NCBI RefSeq assembly: GCF_013409645.1
Contig: NZ_JACCBG010000001.1
Coordinates: 2,478,001-2,542,000, forward strand
Direction of reading: 5' to 3'
Length of the DNA stretch: 64,000 nucleotides
Source: Nocardioides panaciterrulae
Lineage (GTDB): Bacteria > Actinomycetota > Actinomycetes > Propionibacteriales > Nocardioidaceae
Within the stretch, counting starts at the first letter, position 1; each line of letters opens with the position of its first letter. Made by a program: the position numbers and the translations under genes. Positions 17,464 through 25,085 of the stretch are shown here, in pieces. The notes under the pieces are model-generated. The model made no database searches and was not told where the DNA came from. It saw only the letters and a program-made list of their open reading frames with translations.

Positions 17464-18312
17464 GTGACTCCCGTGGCAGCAGCGACCATCTCTCCCCGCC
17501 GGCCGGTGCCGGCCCACATCCCGCACCCGGAGTACGTCGACCAGCCCGCGCCCGCGCGGTTCACCGGCAGCGAGGTCAAGGACGCCGGGACCATCGACCG
17601 GATGCGCGCCGCCTGTCGGCTGGCCGCGCAGGCCCGCGAGCTCGTCGGCTCCCATGTCGCCCCGGGCGTCACCACCGACGAGCTGGACCGGATCGGTCAC
17701 GAGTTCCTCTGCGACCACGGCGCCTACCCCTCCACGCTCGGCTACCGCGGCTTCCCCAAGTCGCTGTGCTCCAGCGTCAACGAGGTGGTCTGCCACGGCA
17801 TCCCCGACACTCGCCGCATCGAGGACGGCGACATCGTCAACATCGACATCACCGCCTACCTCGACGGGGTGCACGGCGACACCAACGCGACCTTCCTCGC
17901 CGGCGACGTCGACGAGGAGTCCCGGCTGCTCGTCGAGCGCACCCGCGAGGCCCTCGAGCGCGGCATCAGGGCGGTCAAGCCCGGCCGGCGGATCAGTGTG
18001 ATCGGCCGGGTGATCGAGTCCTACGCCCGGCGGTTCGGGTACGGCGTGGTCCGTGAGTTCACCGGCCACGGGATCGGCACCGCCTTCCACAGCGGCCTGG
18101 TCGTCCCCCACTACGACACACCGGAGTACGACGACCTGATCGAGGTCGGCATGACCTTCACGATCGAGCCGATGCTGAACCTCGGCACCCATGAGTGGGT
18201 GATGTGGGACGACGACTGGACCGTCGTCACCCGCGACGGCAAGCGCAGCGCCCAGTTCGAGCACACCCTGCTGGTCACCCCGGACGGCGCCGAGGTGCTC
18301 ACCCACCCTTGA
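17464..18312 (+). CDS. map: Type I methionine aminopeptidase
   Basis: This enzyme removes the initiator methionine from new proteins. All five metal ligands of the family are present: Asp128 and Asp139 (VNIDIT and HGDT), His202 (GHGIG), Glu235 (TIEPM) and Glu266 (QFEHT), with His111 in HGIPD lining the active site. At 282 residues it is the longer actinobacterial form with a Pro-rich N-terminal extension of about 40 residues ([15 protein letters not shown]). The GTG start follows a -10 element TACAGT (17452-17457) by 6 bases, so the transcript is leaderless. It is divergent from two small genes. Downstream lie the 119-bp repeats. Confidence 0.96.
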   Translation: MTPVAAATISPRRPVPAHIPHPEYVDQPAPARFTGSEVKDAGTIDRMRAACRLAAQARELVGSHVAPGVTTDELDRIGHEFLCDHGAYPSTLGYRGFPKSLCSSVNEVVCHGIPDTRRIEDGDIVNIDITAYLDGVHGDTNATFLAGDVDEESRLLVERTREALERGIRAVKPGRRISVIGRVIESYARRFGYGVVREFTGHGIGTAFHSGLVVPHYDTPEYDDLIEVGMTFTIEPMLNLGTHEWVMWDDDWTVVTRDGKRSAQFEHTLLVTPDGAEVLTHP

Positions 18313-18445
18313 CCCTTGACCGGGTGGTTGCTCAGCCTCCACCCGCCCCTGCCCCCGGACCTGGACACCGAGCGTCCGACCTTCGGCTGCCAGGCGGGCC
18401 GGTGCCTCCGGTTGCCCCCTGCTGGCCCTTGGAGGCGGTCCGGGT

Positions 18446-18802
18446 GCGGATTGGCGACAGACCGCAGATCTCCGGGCGGTCCGGCTGCAGTCTGCCGACA
18501 TTCGGTGAGCGGTCTGGACCAGATGGCCGGCGAGTCGGGTCGACCAGGGGGGCGGCGTCCGGTTGCGGATTGGCGACAGACCGCAGATCTCCGGGCGGTC
18601 CGGCTGCAGTCTGCCGACATTCGGTGAGCGGTCTGGACCAGATGGCCGGCGAGTCGGGTCGACCAGGGGGGCGGCGTCCGGTTGCGGATTGGCGACAGAC
18701 CGCAGATCCCGGGGCGGTAAGGCTGCGGTCTGCCGACATTCGACGAGCGGTCTGGACCAGATGGCCGGCGAGGCGGGTCCGCCGGGTGGGCGGCGTGGGA
18801 GC
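18446..18802. repeat. Three tandem 119-bp repeats (map 3' intergenic region)
   Basis: The units are 18446-18564, 18565-18683 and 18684-18802. Units 1 and 2 are identical; unit 3 has diverged, chiefly in its second half. Each unit has an inverted pair cagaccgcag and ctgc(a/g)gtctg separated by 17 bases, perfect in unit 3 (18696-18705 with 18723-18732), and a second short palindrome tctgg-a-ccaga. The motif gcggtctg recurs in both orientations. No convincing gene is seen in 18313-18883: frames through the array are repetitive shadows. Units with no change between copies 1 and 2 suggest recent duplication. Confidence 0.9.
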
Positions 18803-18883
18803 CACCGGTGTCGGCTCGGCATCGGTGGCTGACTCACCGCCGGCGTGCGGGCGGGCCGTGCTGCGGCGGCGGGATCCCAGAGC

Positions 18884-19315
18884 TCACGCCAGGTCGTCGA
18901 AGGACCGCTCCCCGGTCTCGGCGAGCCGCCGCTCGACCCGCAGCACCGCGAGCTCGTGCTCGGGGTCGCCGCTCATCGCGGCGGCGAGCCGCAGGTGCGG
19001 CAGCGCCTCGGCCAGCCGGGACTGCCGCTCCAGGCTGCGGCCGAGCGCATGGCGCACCCAGTCGTCGTCGGGACGCTCCTCGACGAGGGCCGCGAGCTCC
19101 GCCTCGGCCGGGCCGAGCTGGGCGCGCAACAGGTAGGCCAACGCCCGCAGCGAGCGCAGGCCGGTGTTGCCGGGCTCCTCTGCCAGGGCGGGCTCGAGCA
19201 CCTCGAGCGCCTCCCGCGGGGCGCGGCGCGCGAGCAGGTCATGGGCGGTGCGGTAGGCCGTCTCCGGGCCGCGCCCGGGGAAGATCAGCGGGGGTGCCTG
19301 CAGTTCGTCGTCCAC
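18884..19315 (-). CDS. TPR-like helical repeat protein
   Basis: The 143-residue protein is built of helical pairs with the TPR pattern: ALEVLEPALAEEPGNTGLRS (about 35-54), a LRALAYLLRAQLGPAEAELA repeat, and WVRHALGRSLERQSRLAEAL near residue 90. Such proteins are scaffolds for protein binding. There is no signal peptide or membrane segment. A ribosome binding site GGGAGG lies 6 bases before the GTG. It follows the GNAT acetyltransferase gene by 12 bases and is probably cotranscribed with it from the promoter upstream of 19876. The partner is unknown. It is convergent with map across the tandem repeats. Confidence 0.82.
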   Translation of the reverse strand: MDDELQAPPLIFPGRGPETAYRTAHDLLARRAPREALEVLEPALAEEPGNTGLRSLRALAYLLRAQLGPAEAELAALVEERPDDDWVRHALGRSLERQSRLAEALPHLRLAAAMSGDPEHELAVLRVERRLAETGERSFDDLA

Positions 19316-19327
19316 GTCTGCCCTCCC

Positions 19328-19876
19328 TCAGGCGGCGGCCGGGCCGGCCGGCCGGTCGTGCAGGATCCGCTGGAACAGGAGGTGGTCCTGCCAGGCGCCC
19401 GCGATGAACAGGTACTGCGCGGCCGCGCCGTACTGCTCGAAGCCGCAGCGGCGCAGCACCGCCTGGGACGCCAGGTTGCCCACCAGCGTCCCGGCCTCGA
19501 CCCGGTGCAGCCCCATCTCGCTCGCGCGACGCAGCGCGAAGCCCACCGCCGCGCCGGCCAGGCCACGGCCGAGGTACTGCCGGTCCACCCAGTAGCCGAC
19601 CGAGGCGCTCTGGAAGACGCCGCGCACGATGTTGTTGAGGTTGACGCGGCCGACGACGACCTGGTCGTGCCACAGCAGCCACGGGTCCTGCAGCCCGAGC
19701 CGCGCGGACTCGAGCTTGGCGTCGGTGTCCCGGCGCTGCCCGGCCTCGGTGAAGAACTCCTCGCTGCGCCGCGGGTCCCAGGGGGCGAGGTGGTCGCGGT
19801 TGCGGGCGTACGCCGCGGCCAGCGCCGGCGCGTCGTCGCCGGCCAACGGACGGAGCTCGTACCCGGCTGGCAGCAC
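19328..19876 (-). CDS. GNAT N-acetyltransferase, RimJ/RimL type
   Basis: The 182-residue protein is a GCN5-related acetyltransferase like the ribosomal-protein N-acetylating RimJ/RimL/RimL-like group. It shows the N-terminal LRPLAGDDAPALAAAYARN, the strand SVGYWVDRQYLGRGLAG carrying the acetyl-CoA pyrophosphate loop (Q/R-x-x-G-x-G/A), HRVEAGTLVGNLASQAVLRR and the final GFEQYG block. The substrate could be a protein N-terminus, an amino acid or a small molecule. A -10 element TAGTCT (plus-strand 19883-19888) ends 6 bases before the GTG, indicating a leaderless transcript divergent from rnpB. The TPR gene follows 12 bases later. Confidence 0.88.
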   Translation of the reverse strand: MLPAGYELRPLAGDDAPALAAAYARNRDHLAPWDPRRSEEFFTEAGQRRDTDAKLESARLGLQDPWLLWHDQVVVGRVNLNNIVRGVFQSASVGYWVDRQYLGRGLAGAAVGFALRRASEMGLHRVEAGTLVGNLASQAVLRRCGFEQYGAAAQYLFIAGAWQDHLLFQRILHDRPAGPAAA

Positions 19877-19897
19877 CCGGCCAGACTAGTCGGGGAC

Positions 19898-19924
19898 GGG
19901 CAACCGGGATGGTTGCCCTATCCT
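19898..19924 (+). promoter_or_regulatory. rnpB promoter region with 8-bp inverted repeat
   Basis: A -10 hexamer TATCCT (19919-19924) lies 6 bases before the inferred RNA 5' end at 19931. Just upstream, gggcaacc (19898-19905) and ggttgccc (19911-19918) form a perfect 8-bp stem with a 5-base loop, where a -35 element would be expected. No clear -35 hexamer is visible. Confidence 0.6.
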
Positions 19925-19930
19925 TGGGGT

Positions 19931-20352
19931 GCGGATGGGCTGGCCGGGCGACCGCGTCGTCTCCCTCGGGAGGCGCCGAGGAAGGTCCGGGCTCCACAGG
20001 GCGAGGTGGTGGGCAACACCCACCCGGGGTGACCCGCGGGACAGTGCCACAGAAAACAGACCGCCTCCCGGCTGAGCCTCGGCGAGGCAGGGCGGTAAGG
20101 GTGAAACGGTGGTGCAAGAGACCACCAGCGGCCCGGGCGACCGGGCCGGCTCGGCAAACCCCACCTGGAGCAAGGTCAAGAAGCTCCGCGCCTCCGGGCG
20201 CGGTGCGCGTGCACGTTCGAGGGCTGCCCGCCCGAGTGCACGGGTAGACCGCTGGAGGCTGTCGGCAACGGCAGCCGTAGATGGATGGTCGCCCCCGGGA
20301 CGCCCGCAAGGGCCCCCGGGACAGAACCCGGCCTACAGGCCAGCCCGTCCGC
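19931..20352 (+). ncRNA. rnpB: RNase P RNA component (type A)
   Basis: This is the catalytic RNA that trims tRNA 5' leaders. Universal core elements are present: the 5' strand of P4 with gaggaaggtccgggctcc (19978-19995), the acagtgccacagaaaacag block, ggtaagggtgaaacgg, and the 3' P4 strand acagaacccggcctac (20321-20336). The terminal P1 helix closes, with cggatgggctggcc at the 5' end pairing with ggccagcccgtccg at the 3' end, which sets the boundaries to within a few bases and gives about 422 nt, as expected for an actinobacterial type A RNA. Open reading frames over this stretch are spurious. Confidence 0.96.
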
Positions 20353-20451
20353 ACCACGTCCTCGCCGTCAGCGCGCGCGACGAGGTGACCTGGGTCGCAT
20401 CACGGCCCACCCGGTAACGGCGCCGAGGACACGCGGCGTACCTTCGCAGGC

Positions 20452-21483
20452 GTGGACGGCATGGACGGCATGGCTGGCATGGGCGACGGCGCGGGCGCAC
20501 TGCCCCCGCTGGACTGGGGCACCTTCTTCAGCACCTGGGAGCTGAAGCCGGTCTGGTTGGCCGTCGCCGTGGTGCTGCTGGGCGGCTACCTGGCCGGCCG
20601 CGTGGCCGCCGGGCCACGCTCGACGGTGCGCCGCTGGCGGGTCGTCACCTTCGGCCTCGGGGTCGTGCTGCTCTGGGTCTGCGTCGCCTCCGCGATCGGC
20701 ACCTATGCGATGTCGCTGTTCTGGATGCACATGGTGCTGCACCTCTCGCTGATCATGGTGGTGCCCGCGCTGCTCGTCCTCGGGCACCCGCTGACGGTGC
20801 TGGTCGAGGCGTTCCCGGCGGACCGCCAGCCACGGGTACGGGCCGCGCTGCGGTCCTGGCCGGTCTCGGTGCTGACCCACCAGACCACCGGGCTGCTGCT
20901 CTACGCGGTGGTGATCATCGGCACGCACCTGACCGGGTTCATGGACCAGATGGCCCAGCACGCCTGGCTGATGACCGGCGAACAGGTGCTGTACGTCGGG
21001 GCCGGCTACCTCTTCCTGCTGCCGCTGCTCGGCGAGGAGCCGATCCGCGCGAACCCGTCGTACCTGCTGCGGGTGATGATCCTGGTGGTGGCGATGATCC
21101 CGGACACCGTGGTCGGCATCGTGCTGCTCCAGACCGACCACGTCCCGTTCCCGGTGATGATGTCGATGCACCCGGCCTGGGCTCCGGACCCGCTCACCGA
21201 CACCCAGACCGCCGGCGCGCTGATGTGGGCGGCCGGCGACGGGCTGATGATGGCGATCGGCATCGGGCTGTGGATCAGCGTGCTGTCCTCCCCGTCCCGC
21301 CGGTCCCGGGTCGTCGGGACCTGGCTGGAGGGCGTGCGCCGCGCGACCCTGGTGGAGCACGTGGAGCAGAGCGGCGCCCAGCCGCTCAGCCGCGAGGACG
21401 CGGACCTGATCGACGCGGACAGCGACGAGGCGCTCGACGCCTACAACCGGATGCTCGCCCGGCTCCGCGACCAGGAGGCGTGA
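20452..21483 (+). CDS. CtaG/Caa3-type cytochrome oxidase assembly membrane protein with Met-rich N-terminus
   Basis: The 343-residue protein has about seven membrane spans and the CtaG_Caa3 family blocks SLFWMHMVLHLSLIMVVPALLVLG, HQTTGLLLYAVVIIGTHLTGF and GYLFLLPLLGEEP. The family helps copper-centre assembly of cytochrome c oxidase in Gram-positives. The first 13 residues, MDGMDGMAGMGDG, have four methionines spaced by three, a possible copper(I) site. It ends in an acidic cytoplasmic tail (SREDADLIDADSDEALD). A -10 element TACCTT (20439-20444) ends 7 bases before the GTG. A second, diverged CtaG without the Met motif is encoded at 61556-62539 beside ctaE and qcrC, so this copy may serve another copper protein. 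Confidence 0.88.
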   Translation: MDGMDGMAGMGDGAGALPPLDWGTFFSTWELKPVWLAVAVVLLGGYLAGRVAAGPRSTVRRWRVVTFGLGVVLLWVCVASAIGTYAMSLFWMHMVLHLSLIMVVPALLVLGHPLTVLVEAFPADRQPRVRAALRSWPVSVLTHQTTGLLLYAVVIIGTHLTGFMDQMAQHAWLMTGEQVLYVGAGYLFLLPLLGEEPIRANPSYLLRVMILVVAMIPDTVVGIVLLQTDHVPFPVMMSMHPAWAPDPLTDTQTAGALMWAAGDGLMMAIGIGLWISVLSSPSRRSRVVGTWLEGVRRATLVEHVEQSGAQPLSREDADLIDADSDEALDAYNRMLARLRDQEA

Positions 21484-21498
21484 CCGCCGCCCGCCGGG

Positions 21499-21615
21499 CT
21501 ACGAGCTCCCGAGCACGGCCTTCGCGATCAGCAGCATGATCGCCAGCACCACCAGGGCGCCGACCATGAACATCACCTGGACCCAGATGCTGGACTCGGG
21601 GCGGGTCATCCGCAT
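21499..21615 (-). CDS. 38-residue single-span membrane peptide
   Basis: The short frame encodes MRMTRPESSIWVQVMFMVG and then a hydrophobic run through ALVVLAIMLLIAKAV, ending LGSS: one membrane segment with a basic cytoplasmic N-terminus. GAGAGG lies 8 bases before the ATG at 21615; a GTG 9 bases upstream is an alternative. Its tail-to-tail position with the CtaG gene and divergence from the MarR gene support a real small gene, but no family was recognised. It is too short for most gene callers. Confidence 0.6.
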   Translation of the reverse strand: MRMTRPESSIWVQVMFMVGALVVLAIMLLIAKAVLGSS

Positions 21616-21684
21616 TCGTGCCACCTCTCTCGTACGTCGGGGATCGGGGCGGTACCCGACGTCCCGGATCGGATGCGCCTCCAG

Positions 21685-21720
21685 AAGCACAGTCTGAACT
21701 GGACAGTTCAGGCTGTGCTT
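21685..21720. promoter_or_regulatory. MarR operator: 16-bp arms, 4-bp spacer palindrome
   Basis: The arms aagcacagtctgaact (21685-21700) and agttcaggctgtgctt (21705-21720) are reverse complements except for one base. The palindrome sits immediately upstream of the -10 element TACGGT (21723-21728) of the MarR gene, over the expected -35 region, and also between that gene and the divergent 38-codon gene. It is the natural autoregulatory site of the MarR/MFS operon. Confidence 0.85.
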
Positions 21721-21735
21721 CCTACGGTGGGGATC

Positions 21736-22179
21736 GTGACCGACACCCCCGTCTCCCCCACCTCCGCGCGCGCCGCCCGCGACGTGCGCGTGGTGGTCGG
21801 CCGGTTGCGGCGCCGGCTCGTCGAGCTCTACGACAACCGCGAGCTCACCCCTTCCCAGACCTCGCTGCTCAGCCGGCTGGGCAAGGACGGCCCCGCGACC
21901 GCCAGCGAGCTGGCCGCCGCCGAGCGGGTGCGTCCCCAGTCGGCCTCGGCGACCCTGGCGGTGCTGGAGGAGCGCGGCCTGGTGCGCCGCGACCGGGACC
22001 CGGGCGACGGTCGGCGTCACCTGGTCTCCCTCACCGCGGCCGGTGAGGAGATGTTCCAGGGGGGTCGCCGGGTCGGGCAGGAGTGGCTCGGCCGGGCCTT
22101 CGAGGACCGGTTCACCGACGCGGAGCGGCGTACCGTCATCGACGCGATGGCGCTGCTCGAGCGGCTGACCACCTCGTGA
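21736..22179 (+). CDS. MarR family transcriptional regulator of the adjacent MFS exporter
   Basis: The 147-residue protein is a winged-helix MarR repressor: dimerisation helices (VRVVVGRLRRRLVELYD), the helix-turn-helix GPATASELAAAERVRPQSASATLAVLEE split by the usual turn, and the wing LVRRDRDPGDGRRHLVSLT. MarR proteins typically leave DNA on binding an aromatic ligand. The GTG at 21736 is chosen because a -10 TACGGT ends 7 bases upstream; an earlier ATG at 21673 would run through the operator. The stop overlaps the exporter start (GTGA, 22176-22179), so repressor and transporter are one operon. Confidence 0.92.
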   Translation: MTDTPVSPTSARAARDVRVVVGRLRRRLVELYDNRELTPSQTSLLSRLGKDGPATASELAAAERVRPQSASATLAVLEERGLVRRDRDPGDGRRHLVSLTAAGEEMFQGGRRVGQEWLGRAFEDRFTDAERRTVIDAMALLERLTTS

Positions 22180-23597
22180 CCTCCCCCACCGGTGACAACG
22201 CCGCCGGGACCGTGTCCGGTCCGGCGTTCGACCGGCGGCTGACCACCCCGCTGGTGCTCGGCTCGATCCTCAACCCGGTCAACAGCTCGATGATCGCGGT
22301 CTCGCTGATCCCGATCGGCCTGGCCTTCGGCGCGCCGCCCTCCGAGACCGTGTGGCTGGTCTCCGGGCTCTACCTGGCCACCGCGGTCGGCCAACCGGTG
22401 GTGGGTCGCCTGGTCGACACCTTCGGCCCCCGCCGCCTCTACCTGGCGGCCACCACCCTCGTCGGCCTCGCCGGCCTGCTGGGCGCGCTCGCCCCGTCCC
22501 TCGGCGTGCTGGTCGGCGCCCGGGTGCTGCTGGGCCTGGGCACCTGCGCCGGCTACCCGGCCGCGATGTCGCTGCTGCGCAGCGAGGCCCGGCGGACCGG
22601 CCAGCACAGCCCGGGCGGGGTGCTGACGGTGCTCTCCATCGCCAACCAGACCACCGGCGTCATCGGCCCCTCGGTCGGCGGCCTGCTGGTCGGTCTCGCG
22701 GGCTGGCGGGCGATCTTCGCGGTCAACGTGCCGCTCTCGATCGCGTGCCTGGTCCTCGGCTCGCTGCGTCTCCCCCGCGAGATGCCGCCCCCGGCCGCCG
22801 ACGCAGATACGGACGCAGGTACGGCGGAGGGGCTCGACGTCCCCGGGATGGCGCTGTTCGCGGCCATGCTGACCACGCTGCTGCTCTTCGTGATGGCCCC
22901 CTCGGGCGCCCGGTGGTTCCTGCCGGTGCTCGCGACGGCCTGCGCGGTCGGCCTGGTCGTGCGCGAGCTGCGGGTGCCGGACCCGTTCCTGGACCTCAGG
23001 GTGCTGGTCGGCAACGCCCCGCTGCTGCGGACCTACGCCCGCCAGACGCTGTGCTACACCGCCACCTACGCGTTCATGTACGGCTACACGCAGTGGCTCG
23101 AGGACAGCCGTGGCTACAGTGCCTCGCAGGCCGGCGCGGTGCTGCTGCCGACGTTCGGCACCGCCGTGGTGGTCTCGCTGCTCACCGGCCGCCACCCCGA
23201 GCTGCGCGGCAAGCTGGTGGCCGGCTCGCTGGCCCTCACCGCGACCTGCCTGCTGCTGCTGGTGGCCGACGCCGCCAGCCCGCTGGGGCTGCTCGTCGTC
23301 GTGGGCGTGCTCTGCGGCGTCACCCAGGGCCTGGTCGGGCTCGCCAACCAGAACGCTCTCTACCTGCAGGCGGATCCGTCCCGGATGGGTTCCTCGGCCG
23401 GCCTGCTGCGCACCTTCATGTACCTCGGCGCCATCGCCGCCTCGGCCGCCGTGGCGGCCGCCTTCCCGCGCCGGGCCTCCAGCGCCGGCCTGCACCACCT
23501 GACCGTGGTGATGCTGGCGTGCTCGGTGCTGCTGCTCCTCGCCAGCCTCGTCGACCGTTCCCTGGGCCGCGCCCGCGTTGCCGCGGCCCAGGCCTGA
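22176..23597 (+). CDS. MFS transporter, drug/proton antiporter (DHA2) type
   Basis: The 473-residue protein has about 12-14 membrane spans. It contains the MFS loop 2-3 motif GRLVDTFGPRRLYL, the antiporter motif-C-like GPSVGGLLVGLAGWR, and paired helices to the C-terminus. DHA2 exporters expel drugs or metabolites using the proton gradient. The GTG start overlaps the MarR stop, which fixes it. Regulation by the MarR protein and the palindrome at 21685-21720 is strongly suggested by arrangement. An unusual Asp/Ala-rich cytoplasmic loop (PPPAADADTDAGTAEGLD) lies at mid-protein. The substrate cannot be told. Confidence 0.92.
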   Translation: MTSPTGDNAAGTVSGPAFDRRLTTPLVLGSILNPVNSSMIAVSLIPIGLAFGAPPSETVWLVSGLYLATAVGQPVVGRLVDTFGPRRLYLAATTLVGLAGLLGALAPSLGVLVGARVLLGLGTCAGYPAAMSLLRSEARRTGQHSPGGVLTVLSIANQTTGVIGPSVGGLLVGLAGWRAIFAVNVPLSIACLVLGSLRLPREMPPPAADADTDAGTAEGLDVPGMALFAAMLTTLLLFVMAPSGARWFLPVLATACAVGLVVRELRVPDPFLDLRVLVGNAPLLRTYARQTLCYTATYAFMYGYTQWLEDSRGYSASQAGAVLLPTFGTAVVVSLLTGRHPELRGKLVAGSLALTATCLLLLVADAASPLGLLVVVGVLCGVTQGLVGLANQNALYLQADPSRMGSSAGLLRTFMYLGAIAASAAVAAAFPRRASSAGLHHLTVVMLACSVLLLLASLVDRSLGRARVAAAQA

Positions 23598-23635
23598 TCC
23601 CCCCGGCTCCCTGCCGACCGACCCCAGGAGGACCC

Positions 23636-24259
23636 ATGCCGCTGACCACCCTCGACCCCAACACCGCCCTGGTCGTCGTCGACCTGCAGCACGGCGTGCT
23701 CGGCATGAGCACCCAGCCCTACGACACCCGCGAGGTGCTGGCCCGCTCCGTCGAGCTCGCCGAGGCGTTCCGCGCCCGGGGCCTGCCCGTGGTGCTGGTC
23801 CGGGTCAGCTTCGCCCCGGACGGCGCCGACGCCCCGCCCGGCCGCACCGACGCCGGCCCGGCCGCCGCCCGCCCCGCGGGCTGGGACGTGCTCGCCGAGG
23901 AGATCGCCGGTCGGCCCGGCGAGCACCCCGACGACATCGTGGTGACCAAGCGCAACTGGGGCGCCTTCCACGGCACCGACCTCGACGTGCACCTGCGACG
24001 TCGCGGCGTCACCCAGGTCGTGGTGACCGGCATCGCGACCGCGATGGGCGTGGAGTCGACCGCCCGGGCCGCCCATGAGCACGGCTACCACGTGACGCTG
24101 CCGGTCGACGCGATGGCGGACGGCGACCCCGAGCGCCACCGCAACAGCGTGGAGCGGGTCTTCCCGCGCCTGGCCGAGACCGGCACCACCGCCGACGTCC
24201 TGGCCCTGCTCGCCCAGCGGGACACGCGCGGCACGGGCGGCACGGGCGGCGCCGCCTGA
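23636..24259 (+). CDS. Isochorismatase-like hydrolase family protein lacking the catalytic cysteine
   Basis: The 207-residue protein has the isochorismatase (cysteine hydrolase) fold: Asp16 in ALVVVDLQHG and Lys105 in VVTKRNWGAF, followed by VVVTGIATAMGVESTARAA. In catalytic members a Cys follows GIAT-x-x; here that position is Gly138, so thiol chemistry is not possible, as in the true isochorismatases and some GIATxxGVE relatives. The C-terminus is Gly/Thr-rich. AGGAGG lies 5 bases before the ATG. It is 38 bases downstream of the MFS gene and may belong to that operon, perhaps acting on the exported compound or its precursor. Confidence 0.85.
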   Translation: MPLTTLDPNTALVVVDLQHGVLGMSTQPYDTREVLARSVELAEAFRARGLPVVLVRVSFAPDGADAPPGRTDAGPAAARPAGWDVLAEEIAGRPGEHPDDIVVTKRNWGAFHGTDLDVHLRRRGVTQVVVTGIATAMGVESTARAAHEHGYHVTLPVDAMADGDPERHRNSVERVFPRLAETGTTADVLALLAQRDTRGTGGTGGAA

Positions 24260-24281
24260 CCTCGGCTCCGCGGCCCGCGGA

Positions 24282-25019
24282 TCAGGGGCGGTGCACCGAC
24301 ACCAGCTCGAACCGCTCGCTGCCGCCCGAGAGGTCCCGCTCCCAGATCGTGCCGAGGTGCGGGGCGTAGAGCTTCTCCGAGACCACGCCCTTCTCCAGCC
24401 GGCTCCACTCCAGGGAGCGGACCACGTGGTGCACCCGGCCGTAGGCGATGTGCGCGGAGAAGCCGCGCTGCACCACCCAGGCCTGGTCCTCGGCGTTCCC
24501 ACGGTCGAGCTCCTGGCGGTAGGCGTCGGTGGGCCGCGGCCGCGCCGGCATGATCATCCCGGGCACCGCTCCCCCGACCCCCGCCTGCCAGGACCCCTCG
24601 CGGCTGGCCACGTGCCCGTGCCGGTCGTAGGTCGCGGTCCGCTCCCCGAAGTACCAGACGTTGCCGTCGTCGTCGGCGGCGTACCAGTCCGAGGTCTTCT
24701 CCGCGAGGCTGCCGTCGGCGCGCCGGAGCACGTCGCGCAGCACCCGGGTCCGCACGCCCTCGATCGGCTTCGTGCGGTGGGTGACGCTCAACCGCTCCCG
24801 GTAGTGCGCGCCCTCGTCGGTGCCCCGGTAGCGGAACACGGTGCCGGGGGTGAGCGGGAAGTAGGCGTTGGGCTCCGGATGCCGGAACCGGCCCGGGTCG
24901 ACGGCGTGGCCGTGGTGCGCCCGGTCCGCGACGTCCGCGGAACTGGTGACGACGGCTGCGGTCCCCACGCCACCGACTGCCAGTACGACGGTCGCCACGA
25001 CTGCGACGGGAATCCTCAT
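24282..25019 (-). CDS. Exported protein of unknown function
   Basis: The 245-residue product has a signal sequence (residues 1-26) and a His-rich short linker, then a beta-rich domain with YFPLTPGTVFRYRG, DVLRRADGSLAEKTSDWYAADDDGNVWYFGE (broken here only for description), and a C-terminal YAPHLGTIWERDL. This resembles exported beta-sheet proteins in actinobacteria that read like lipocalin or outer-layer domains, but I cannot name the family. GAGAGGA sits 6 bases before the ATG. It is convergent with the isochorismatase-like gene and 66 bases upstream of the RNB gene end. No catalytic motif is seen. Confidence 0.75.
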   Translation of the reverse strand: MRIPVAVVATVVLAVGGVGTAAVVTSSADVADRAHHGHAVDPGRFRHPEPNAYFPLTPGTVFRYRGTDEGAHYRERLSVTHRTKPIEGVRTRVLRDVLRRADGSLAEKTSDWYAADDDGNVWYFGERTATYDRHGHVASREGSWQAGVGGAVPGMIMPARPRPTDAYRQELDRGNAEDQAWVVQRGFSAHIAYGRVHHVVRSLEWSRLEKGVVSEKLYAPHLGTIWERDLSGGSERFELVSVHRP

Positions 25020-25085
25020 GGTCGGTCCTCTCTCGTCGGAGGACTCGATTCTGCGCCCGCCCAGCGTCGGCGGGCCAGCGCCGCG

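Noticed and set aside
18446..18802. Repeats as CRISPR or as a repeat-protein gene
   Set aside because: Units of 119 bp abut without spacers, and the frames through them begin and end arbitrarily without start signals.
18195..19136. 313-codon plus-strand frame after map
   Set aside because: It overlaps the map 3' end, the tandem repeats and the antisense strand of the TPR gene; its sequence is only repeat translation.
20109..20417. Open frames within rnpB
   Set aside because: The stretch folds as RNase P RNA with all core motifs; the frames are incidental.
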